Source: Azadirachta indica (lineage: Eukaryota > Streptophyta > Magnoliopsida > Sapindales > Meliaceae). From it: a stretch of 64,000 bases of DNA. The stretch lies in assembly GCA_022749755.1 (NCBI GenBank), contig CM040452.1:12294350-12358349 (forward strand), given 5' to 3'. Position numbers and translations under genes: made by a program. This document shows, piece by piece, positions 55,695-64,000 of this stretch; the stretch's first letter is position 1; every line of letters starts with the position of its first letter. Under the pieces are notes generated by a model, which saw only the letters and a program-made list of their open reading frames with translations, did no database searches and was not told where the DNA came from.

Positions 55695-56081
55695 AAGTGA
55701 TAACTTTTCTAGTATCTCTTTTAGAACTATGTCATGGTTGTACGACCTCTGAAACTTCCACCATCAGTTTCAATTACTTATCCTTTGCTACCATCGTGCA
55801 ACCCTTATAATCTTCCTTCATATGTCCTTCTGCTATAGTTGAAAAGTTTGTCCTTATAACTCTAGCAACCTTCTGCATTTCTTTAATTTCACTCATTAGC
55901 ACTAGTGCTATTTCCTACCTATTCCACCAAAGCTCATAAATATTTTGTCGGCTCAATGCATAACAACATTATATTGCCTAGGCCTTTCCAAAAACACATG
56001 GCATACATCTATATCCACGACATAAAACAATACATCATTTATAAAATTTTTTAATCAAAAAAAGAAGCTTACACACTTCAA

Positions 56082-56411
56082 TTACAAGTGTTTCGATTTC
56101 TTTTTTTGCCAGTCAGTTTTGTTAGGTGATGGGTGTTTTTGTGTAAGTAAATTCAAGGCATTTACTAATGCCTTAGACACTATATTTTTGCTAACGCCGT
56201 CGTCAATTATCACCTTGCACACCTTATTTTTAATTGTTTCCTTCGTATGAAAAATCTTTTTTCGTTGCGGCTTCTCTTTTTTTTTAGGTGTTAATAACAA
56301 CTTTTGCATAATACAAGACACGACTTCTTCTTCATCATTGTCAACCACATTAATCTCTTCCTTATCTTCAAATTCACCTTCATCTTCTATCGTAGCTCCC
56401 ACATAATGCAT
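56082..56411 (-). pseudogene. Ty3/gypsy retropepsin region
   Basis: The 109-codon open stretch has an acidic opening, then 'RKKIFHTKETIKNKVCKVII', 'DDGVSKNIVSKALVNALNL' and 'KHPSPNKTDW'. The active-site triplet, usually D-S/G-G in 'IIDSGSSENVVS', reads D-D-G. The pattern is typical of chromovirus-like gag-pro junctions. Confidence 0.8.
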
Positions 56412-57290
56412 TACACCTTTATTTTTTTCCCAATTCTAGGCATTCATTAGATCTATGCCTAGGCTGTTCACATCTGTAACACTTACTTGGCATTAGCTTT
56501 GCATAAGAGTTATTAGTTTGTTACTAAGTAGTTCGTAGGATAGCAAAATTAACCATATGCCTGATTTTTACTCCAACACTTATATTCAGTGTTATGCTTC
56601 TATTTTGTGGTGCTTGGTTTGGTGAAGTTGAAAATTGTCGTGTTATAGCTTACGATTTAATAATAGGTTGTTTTAATTACCTCTCTAGCTTCCTTGTGTT
56701 GTTTACAATTTCAAAAAAATCCCAAATTGTATATATGTTAAGCTAGTTTTATATATCAGTTCGCAACCATTCACTAAATTTAGCAACCAATTACGATTTT
56801 GAGTCTTTTAAGTTGTTCCTAGAACATAACTTATGAAATTCTTCAGCATAATCGTCAACTAAACAATTTCACTGTCAGCAATTATTTAATTGCTTGAGTA
56901 AATTTTGCTTATAATCAGAAGGAAAAAATTCAGCCTTCATCTTCTATTTCATGCACTCCCAAGACCTAATTATGCCTTTTCTTTTACACCATCGTTTATT
57001 CTGAACTTGTTGTCACCAAGTGGACATACCCCCCTTCAACTTAATGGCTACTAATTTTAGTTCCTTTTATTTGAAATGTCTAGATAATCAAAAGAATTCT
57101 CTATATCTGCCAACCAGTCAAGAAAGTCTTTTATATGCAAACTCTCTTTAAACATAAGAAAGTGTAGGTTTACCTTATAATCACCATAATTCTCATTTTC
57201 ACGTTTTCTAACAGAACCTTGATCAATTATATCATCATTTGAATCTTCATCACTCTAAGTTCTATCATTAATAATGCCAAGTGGTTATCA

Positions 57291-57809
57291 AATTAGCATT
57301 GGACCACGGGGCAGAATTTGCAGAATCAAAGTTCAAAAATGGATTATAAAATTATGAGTTCAATTCGAATGGATAGGTTTCCTTCGATGAAAATGAGTGG
57401 CTCTATTGGAAATAATTTGCCATAGCAATTCTGTTGCAGGACTTTTCAATAATATAAATATTGGATACGGTATTTTCTTTTCACTTTTCTAACTTTTGAT
57501 CTTCTTTATTTCTCCATTTGCCAACCCGTATTTGGCTTCTTGGAAATAAAGAGGAAATTCCAAAATTGCTTTTAAACCATGTTTTAGATAACAAATGTTT
57601 CAAACTATAGCATGCATTTAATTTTGGTTGTAATTTGAGATTGAGCAGATCAACTCATTTGTGATTCTTGCTTTGGATATATTGTTTACTAATTTTTAGT
57701 TCTGGTGCTTGATAATAATAAGGGAAAATTACTGTTGATGAAAAATGTTTTCGGAAAGTATTATTTGAGTATTGGCAAGGTATGTTGTGATGAAAGGGGA
57801 TGGGAGATT
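57291..57809. other. Spacer between two gypsy elements, target DNA of the right one
   Basis: No supported gene. Possible leader of the minus-strand element on the left. The last bases form the target site of the plus-strand element. Confidence 0.4.
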
Positions 57810-57814
57810 ATGGT

Positions 57815-59150
57815 TGAGACACTTGTGCTACTAGGTGTCCAAAGGAAAAGGAAATAATAATTAAATAAAAATAATATATATATATATATATTAAAGCGGT
57901 GAAGCGGTGAACAGTGTGTATATATATATATATATATATTGCTTTTAGTTTTGCAAAACAGGGAATGAAAGACAATTAAACAGGACATAAGCAAATTGAA
58001 TTTGAGGGAAAGAGAAGGAAAGAAAAAGAAGAAAAGGAAAGGAAAAAGAGAGAAAAAAAGAAAAAATTAGGCAGAATCTTTTATAAGAAATGGGAAAAAT
58101 ACAAGAACAGGTATTAGAAAGTTGAATTGATATTCAAACACCTAGTGGGTGTTGTATTTATGAAATTAAAGCAATGTTATTATTGTATTTGTGATGCATA
58201 TCAAGTATTGAATCAGTTTTAATAATAAACTATTGAATCATATATTTTAGGGAGCAGTGTGGTAGTAAGGAACCTAGAAGACCCTAAATTTTCTAGAGAT
58301 TAAATTACCTCGCTGTCAGTGGATATATTTTCTAAAATACTTTGAATTTATAATGTATTTAGATGTTAAACATATCGTGATTGATATATATTGATATGCT
58401 AGATTATGCCATATGAATAATAACATTTAAATTATGCATGATGTCTAATGATTATGTGGAAGTGATTGATTTTTTTTGAGTATTGTTTGTATTTGTTTAA
58501 AGCACCGCACGAGTACTCATCCCCAAACATTATGTAGTAAGGACCTTGGGACCCCATGGAAATATATGTATAGGATTGTGAGCTCCCCTAGCGATGATGT
58601 GAGGCTATTAGGTTAAGTACGGTTCTTCCTGCTTGGGCAATGGATCCTGCCAAGTATGTTATCCCTTAGGTACTAGTTGGGTACTATATGAGTTGTTTGT
58701 GATGATATAGATATATAAATATTCTTGTGATACAAGTGATATTTAATTAATGTATGATTTTAAAATGTCTTACAGTAGCTGTATGAAAACGTATTTTTTT
58801 TTCTATTAAACTATATTCACTCACTGAGCCGCAAGCTCATCTTTTTTTTCTAATTTTTCTACTTCTCTTCAGGTCAGACAGGATTTCATGCAGCGTGCAA
58901 ATTTTATCAATGAGGTTGGGACCACTATACGTATGCTGCATGAAACATTTGAGCATGTCATATATGTATGTAATTAAGTATATATGTGTGATAAGATATA
59001 GAGACTCAACGTATGTTAACAATGAAGGATTAAGGCTATTTTCTTTATTCATGAATTTTATTATATGATATATATGGAAAATGACAGGTAGCATGTACAG
59101 GTACTTAGCAAGATTTGAACTCCTGAGAGGGGTCGGGGCGGGTCTTGTCA
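57815..59150 (+). repeat. 5' LTR of the plus-strand gypsy element
   Basis: 1336 bp, TG...CA ends. It contains AT microsatellites at 57870-57940, a purine-rich GAAAGAGAAGGAAAGAAAAA stretch near 58008 and the CACTGAGCCGCAAGCTCA motif (58820-58840) typical of Tekay/Del-like plant LTRs. It repeats at 61476-62597. Confidence 0.85.
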
Positions 59151-59153
59151 ATT

Positions 59154-59170
59154 TAGTATCAAAACATGGT
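59154..59170 (+). other. Primer binding site (tRNA-Met) of the plus-strand gypsy element
   Basis: TAGTATCAAAACATGGT agrees at 14 of 17 positions with TGGTATCAGAGCATGGT, four bases after the LTR end. Confidence 0.75.
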
Positions 59171-59254
59171 TTAATTCTATAGACTATTGTGTGGCACATT
59201 CATATTGCATGTATCATTAAATAGTTTAATTGAAATTAATGTTTGTATACATAG

Positions 59255-60300
59255 GAGTGGTCAATCCAGCTCGAATCCTGTCATTTATTTGAATTTACCT
59301 CCAGTTGAGGAGAAAGAAAGGGAAGTATTAGGAGAGGAAGGAGCTGACTTTGTACCACATATACGTATGAATCAACCCCAAACAAATCCTAATACAAGAA
59401 TGGAAAATACCATTGAAAGTGTTCATAATTTGGGTGTGATAGAATTTGAAGGTATTAGTGATCCCATGAATGCAAAGTCCTGGTTGACTATAGTTGAGGG
59501 AATATTCCAAGTAATGGGATGTACAAATCAACAGAAGGTGAACTTTGCATCATTTTTGCTTCGAGGTAAGGTATACTACTGGTGGACATCTATTTTAAAT
59601 AGATATGAAGGGTGTGAAGATATTACCTGGGCTAATTTTCGAAGGGAATTTAATGATAAATATTTCTCATATATTATTGAGATGCAAAAAGGAACGAATT
59701 CTTGATGTTAACTCAAAAGTCAATGACGGTAGAAGATTATGAGAATAAATTTATAGAATTGTTAAGGTTTGCTCTTGATGTGATATAAGATGAGACGGAT
59801 AAATGTAAACGGTTTGAGGTAGGCTTGCGGAATGATATTAGAACATCTGTAGCTGGGTTGAGGTATACATAATATGACCACTGAGTTGAAGCTGCTATGA
59901 GAGTTGAATAGTATTTAGTAGATACTCAAAGGATTGAGCCACCAAAATACAGCCAGAGCCAAGACCGGTCAACTGATGGGGCTAGCAGTAGTGGGATGTC
60001 TAGAAAAGAAGTTAAGTAAATAGGATATTTAGAATGGCAACAATACCAACCATATCCTGAGATGTTGGGAGGACGAGGACAAGGATACGGTTAAAGTAAT
60101 ATAGCCCAGTATTTTGTAGGTGGCCAACAGAGTGGTGGTATTGGCAAAGGTAGACGCTTCCATTGTGCGACATGTGGCAGATACCATGAGGGGCGATGTT
60201 TGGCAAGTACAATATTTTACTATCACTGCGGATAACCTGAACATATCAAGAGAGACTACCCTACTTTAGTACTGAATGTGAGTAGTACGACAGAGTATAG
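59255..60300 (+). pseudogene. Ty3/gypsy gag with nucleocapsid knuckles
   Basis: The first frame (to the stop at 59705) has 'FEGISDPMNAKSWLTIVEGI', 'CTNQQKVNFASFLLRGKVYY', 'WWTSIL' and 'WANFRREFNDKYF'. A frameshift near 59695 moves the sequence to 'EFLMLTQKSMTVEDYENKFI', 'KCKRFEVGLRNDIRTSVAGL'. The C-terminal part has a cysteine-rich segment ('CATCGRYHEGRC', then 'FYYHCG' with a stop, 'PEHIKRDYP') near 60165-60260, the usual zinc knuckles. Confidence 0.85.
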
Positions 60301-60427
60301 CGCTATAACATTTTTGGGGTAGAGGTGGTCAGATGATGAGACTAAAGAGACCACAAATAGGAGAACCCACACCTGTCAGTGTAGTGAGGACTGATGAGAG
60401 TAGGCAGAGAGGACAATCAGGTCACCC

Positions 60428-60835
60428 TTGCATACAAGCGCCTGTATTTATCTTGACAAAGTAGGAGGCGCAGGCCACTCCAGATGTTATGACAAGTATA
60501 CAGGCTATTTTGGTCAAGATGCCCATGTGTTGATAGACCTTGGTTCTACACATTCCTTTATATCTCAAACATTCACCATAAATGCAGATAGAGAGATGAA
60601 TCCTTTAGATTTCAGCTCAGTGGTAACTACACCACTTGGAGATTCACTATTGGCTGAAAGTGTATTTCGGGGATGTGTTATCAGAGTTGGTAGTTATGAT
60701 TTGAAAGCAAATTTAATTCCTTTAGATATCTGTGATTTTGATGCTATATTGGGAATGGACTGGCTTGCCAACTATCATACTACAATTGACTGTTTTCGGA
60801 AGGAGGTAACATTTAGAAGACCAGATGAACCATAG
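60428..60835 (+). pseudogene. Ty3/gypsy retropepsin
   Basis: The 135-codon open stretch holds 'DAHVLIDLGSTHSFIS' (active-site D-L-G where D-S/P-G is common), 'VVTTPLGDSLLAESVFRGCV' and 'DICDFDAILGMDWLANYH', a standard protease and linker. The first residues of the open stretch are not homologous and the true frame joins from gag. The next domain is separated by stops. Confidence 0.85.
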
Positions 60836-60959
60836 ATTTTTTTCTGTGGGGAACGATGAACTCTTCCGTCATGTGTGATATTGCCTACTTTTGTTAGAAA
60901 ATTTTTGAGACAAGGTTATCCTGCCTATTAGCTTATGTTATTGACAATAAAGTTGTTCA

Positions 60960-61475
60960 TGTGAAGCTTGAAGATATATCTGTAGTGAATCAATTTTTAG
61001 ATGTATTTTCGGATGATTTGACTGGGTTACCACCAAATAGATAAGTTGAATTCACTATTGATTTGATTCTAGGAACAGCTCATATTTCCAGGGCTTCTTA
61101 CAAAATGGCCCCATCAAAATTGAAAGAGTTAAAATTTCAGTTACAAGAACTAGTAGACAAAAGTTTCATTAGACCTAATGTTTCTCCTTAAGGAGCATCA
61201 GTGTTATTTGTGAAGAAGAAATATAGGACTATGAGATTGTGTATAGACTGCAAATAGTTGAATAAAGTTACAATACGTAATAAGTATCAATTTCCTTGTA
61301 TTGATGACTTATTTGATTAGTTACAAGGTGCCAGAGTTTTCTTAAAGATAGATTTATGTTCAGGTTATCATCAATTCAAGATTAGAGATTCAGATGTGCC
61401 TAAAGCTGCTTTTAGGACCCATTATGGACATTATCAATTTTTTGTGATGCCATTTGGATTGACAAATGCCCCGGC
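60960..61475 (+). pseudogene. Ty3/gypsy reverse transcriptase, truncated before the catalytic box
   Basis: Words in order: 'FPDVFSDDLTGLPPN'-like, 'TIDLI.GTA', '[20 protein letters not shown]', 'RLCIDC', 'NKVTIRNKYQFPCIDDLFD', '[20 protein letters not shown]', and '[13 protein letters not shown]'. The domain stops exactly there; the YxDD catalytic box, RNase H and integrase are missing because of the deletion into the LTR. Stops also occur earlier. Confidence 0.85.
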
Positions 61476-62597
61476 AAAGAAAGAAAGGAAAAAGACAATT
61501 AAACATAATAGAAAAAAATTGAATTTTAGGGCAAGAGAAGGAAAGAAAAAAAAGAAAACAAAAGGAAAAAGAGAGAAAAATAAGAAACTGGAAAAATATA
61601 GGTATATGTATTGGGAAGTTGAATTGATATCCTAAAACCCAATGAGTGGTGTATTTATGAAATTAAAGCAGTTTTATTATTATATTTGTGATGCATATCG
61701 TGTATTAAATTATATATTTTAAGGAGCAGTGCGGTAGTAGAGAACCTAGAAGACCCCGAATTTTCTAGAGATTAAATTATCATGCTGTGAGTGGATATAT
61801 TTTTTAAAACACTTTGAATTTATAATGTATTTAGATGTTAAACATATTGTGATCGATATTTATTGATATGCTAGATTATGTTGTATGAACAGTAACATTT
61901 AAGTTATGCATGACGTCTAATGATTATGTGGAAGTGATTGACTTTTGTTGAGTATCGTTTGTGTCCTACCCATCCCCCAATATTATGTAGTAAAGTCCTT
62001 GAGACCCATGGAAATATATGTATATGATTATGAGCTCTCCTGGCGATGATGTGAGGCTACCAGGTTGAGTATGATTTTTCCCACTTGGGTGATGGATCCC
62101 GTCAAGCATTTTATTCCTTGGGTACTAGTTGGGTGCTATATAAGTTGTTTGCGATGATATATATTTACATATTCTTGTGAAGCAAGTGATATTCAATTTA
62201 TGCATGATTTTAAGATGTCTTATATTAGTTGTATAAAAACGTATTTTTTTATTATACTAGATCCACCTACTAAGCCGCAAGCTCACCCTTTTTTTCCTAT
62301 TTTTCCTATTTCTCTCCGGCTCACACAGGATTTCATGCAGGGTGAAAATTCTGTAAATGAGGTTGGGACTACTATACATATACTGCATGAAATATTTAAG
62401 TATGTCATATATGTATGTAATTAAGTACATATGTGTGATGAGACATAGAAACTCAACGTAACAATGGAGGTTTGAGGTTATTTTCTTTATCCATGAATTT
62501 TATTATATGATATATGTGAAAAATGATAGATGGCATGTACAAGTATTTAACAGAATTCACTTTGTACTCTTGAGAGGGATCGGGGCAAGTCTTGTCA
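61476..62597 (+). repeat. 3' LTR of the plus-strand gypsy element, 5'-truncated
   Basis: Matches the 5' LTR from about 57966 to its end at 59150, closing TTGTCA at 62597. The first ~150 bp are absent. By eye about one base in eight differs over the last 250 bp. Confidence 0.87.
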
Positions 62598-62602
62598 ATG
62601 GT

Positions 62603-62942
62603 GCAAAAACTAACACAAAAAGAGAAGCATCATTTTCTACTGCAGGGAGGCCCCCAATTACTCCTTCTATGCCGATGAGTCCAATCTCTGAAATTGGAAA
62701 CAAATCCAACAATGCAGATTCAGTGAAACCGACAGTAAGAAAACATCAGCGCAGTCAAAAGACTTGGAGAAGATGACAGAATTCTCTAGGTTTAAGTTCT
62801 GTTGAAACTCGGGTATCAAAGACTCAACCCGTTCTTTATTTTCGTTTTCGGAATAAAATGGATGACGGGTTACAGAAGGCAGCTCCGCAAGAGCGATCCC
62901 AGAAGCATTGCTGAAAGAGTATGTTTTCGTTTTCATAAAACA
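62603..62942 (+). other. Coding-like segment of unknown identity next to the gypsy insertion
   Basis: Directly after the target duplication an open frame runs to a TGA at 62774-62776. It encodes a proline/serine-rich then basic tail ('STAGRPPITPSMPMSPISEI', 'VRKHQRSQKTWRR'). Base composition is clearly less AT-rich than around it up to about 62900. I do not recognise the family. It could be a piece of a host gene or of a captured gene. It is not part of the gypsy element. Confidence 0.35.
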
Positions 62943-63589
62943 TTTTCATTTATCGCAACAATTTTTTGTAACACAATGAATAATAAATAAGTAATTCATT
63001 TTTCAATGAAAAAAATTAACTTATAATAAATAAGTAAGATATAATATAATAAATATATTAAAAAAAGAATATTTTTAAGAGAATCTGTCTCATTTTTTGC
63101 TATACATACATAATTAATAGATTACTAAATAAAAATCATTTTTTTAACACAATCTAACTCACTCTCATTGTGCTATTACTTAAATTAGGACATAAAGCAA
63201 TCTCAGATTCTTAACCAAAACTTCCTAGACAATTGCATCCTTACTGCTTAATTAATTAATGATAACTTATTATCTCCCTTTTGCAATCCAAAATAAGATA
63301 ACTCCATTTAACACGTTTTGATTCAATTCGCCTACTTCCATACAACTCTTTGAAACAAGAGAAAATGCCATCAAAGGACAACATTATGGAACATGATTTA
63401 ATTTTTCATTATAATTTTTAACTGTTTTATTATAATATTTAAATTATAAAAAATAAAATAAATTTACGATACATTCAATAAATCGTAAATTGACAGATGT
63501 CTATGAATTGATGATCTTGATGATCTTAAGAAAACTTTAAACATTTCGGTGAAAGATGGATGGGTGGGGCACAGTTGGACTCAGTGCTT
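62943..63589. other. AT-rich spacer
   Basis: No supported feature. Confidence 0.4.
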
Positions 63590-64000
63590 GTTTGGTTTGG
63601 CTTTTTCATTGGCCAAAAGGGCTTTTTTAATAATAAAAGCCCTTTTCAAAATTTTTAATGTCGTTTGGTTTACAATGAAAAAGAGTTTTTGGGAATTAAA
63701 AAAGTTATTTTCTTTCTATTGAAAGAAGCCCAAAATTTGGGCTTTTGACAGTAGAGTTTTTCCAACGTTTTTAAAAGGTGAAATTGTCTAAAATATCCTT
63801 ACTTTATTTTAAAAATTTTATGTTATTTTTTTAAAATTAAACATTAAAAATTTGTCTATTAAACTAATTATTCAAATCTTTTCAAAAGTCATTTGTAACA
63901 ACCAAACGATTAATAAACTTTTATTAAAAACTTAATTCATAAAAATTTTATGAGTAAAAGTTCTACTTTAAAAAACTTTATTTGAAAAGTTATAGTAAAC
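63590..64000 (+). repeat. MITE-like repeat, copy 2 (cut by window edge)
   Basis: Homologous by ordered blocks to 30850-31225, including GAAATTGTCTAAAAT, TTATTTTAAAAATTTTATG, GATTAATAAA and CTACTTTAAAA. The start reads GTGCTTGTTTGGTTTGGC, and CCAAACG occurs near 63902, as in hAT-like MITEs with TTTGGTT motifs. Confidence 0.6.

Larger units (their letters stand above)
54870..57290 (-). mobile_element. Ty3/gypsy gag-pol remnant, minus strand
   Basis: From right to left on the minus strand: gag (57290-56500) with 'SLHIKDFLDWLADIENSFDY' and 'KLVAIKLKGG', CCHC knuckle CYRCEQPRHRSNEC (about 56445-56488), protease (56082-56411) and reverse transcriptase (about 55694-54880). Order and motifs fit a chromovirus-like Ty3/gypsy element. 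Many stops occur. The element ends abruptly near 54870 inside the post-catalytic part of the reverse transcriptase, next to the MULE. RNase H and integrase are not seen. Confidence 0.85.
57815..62597 (+). mobile_element. Ty3/gypsy retrotransposon, deletion derivative, with 5-bp target duplication
   Basis: The 5' LTR (57815-59150) starts TGAGAC and ends TTGTCA. A tRNA-Met primer site, gag, CCHC region, protease and the first part of the reverse transcriptase follow. At about 61475, directly after '[10 protein letters not shown]', the sequence jumps into the LTR at the position equivalent to 57966. The 3' LTR (61476-62597) thus lacks its first ~150 bp, and the rest of pol is gone. ATGGT flanks both ends (57810-57814 and 62598-62602), so this is a single insertion later shortened internally. 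The LTR copies have diverged noticeably, so the insertion is old. Confidence 0.88.

Noticed and set aside
57690..57780. Possible exon ending GGCAAG before GTATGT, joined to an acceptor TTCTACTGCAG near 62643
   Set aside because: The reading phases of the two proposed exons do not fit, and no family is recognised.
1..64000. tRNA, rRNA, CRISPR array or prokaryotic operon signals
   Set aside because: No cloverleaf with proper A and B boxes, no rRNA core sequence and no spaced direct-repeat array was seen; the window is plant nuclear DNA.

Overview
The window is plant nuclear DNA from a eudicot. It is very AT-rich, has spliced GT-AG introns, plant-specific gene families (SAUR, CRF-type AP2/ERF, DUF620) and many plant-type transposable elements. 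I cannot name the species from sequence alone. Only three genes look intact: an ABC-F protein gene (ABCF1 type) near the middle and two SAUR genes that point towards each other. Everything else recognisable is a pseudogene or mobile-element remnant in AT-rich intergenic DNA.

Layout. 1-2.8 kb: decayed CACTA (En/Spm) transposase on the minus strand, running off the left edge. 3.9-4.6 kb: DUF620-family pseudogene with an internal triplication. 7.3-8.0 kb: cytokinin-response-factor (CRF) type AP2/ERF pseudogene. 8.9-12.3 kb: retroelement remnant with duplicated segments, a putative plant transposon domain ORF and a duplicated polypurine tract. 13.1-13.5 kb: degenerate tandem repeats like CACTA subterminal repeats. 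15.2-19.4 kb: Ty3/gypsy element (Athila/Tat type, tRNA-Asp primer site) on the minus strand with gag, protease and one LTR but no reverse transcriptase. It sits in the integrase gene of a minus-strand Ty1/copia element (19.4-23.1 kb). 23-28 kb: AT-rich DNA with microsatellites. 28.2-29.7 kb: non-autonomous Mutator-like element with about 94-bp inverted repeats and a perfect 9-bp target duplication.

31.3-35.4 kb: the ABCF1 gene, with a 5' UTR intron and five coding exons giving 600 residues. 36.1-39.6 kb: two diverged copies of a roughly 0.3 kb segment flanking a worn Ty1/copia pol fragment. 42.5 and 47.4 kb: convergent SAUR paralogues. 50.3-54.5 kb: Mutator-like transposase pseudogene with an opposite-strand GRF-type zinc-finger ORF. 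54.9-57.3 kb: Ty3/gypsy gag-pol remnant, minus strand. 57.8-62.6 kb: Ty3/gypsy deletion derivative, plus strand, with a 1.34 kb 5' LTR, truncated 3' LTR and 5-bp target duplication. The right edge holds a second copy of a MITE-like repeat also found just upstream of ABCF1.

The intact genes are unlikely to act in one pathway: ABCF1 is a translation-linked ATPase, and the SAURs are auxin-responsive growth proteins. I found no convincing new biological system. The most informative structures are the element insertions with readable target-site duplications and the two worn regulatory or housekeeping pseudogenes.
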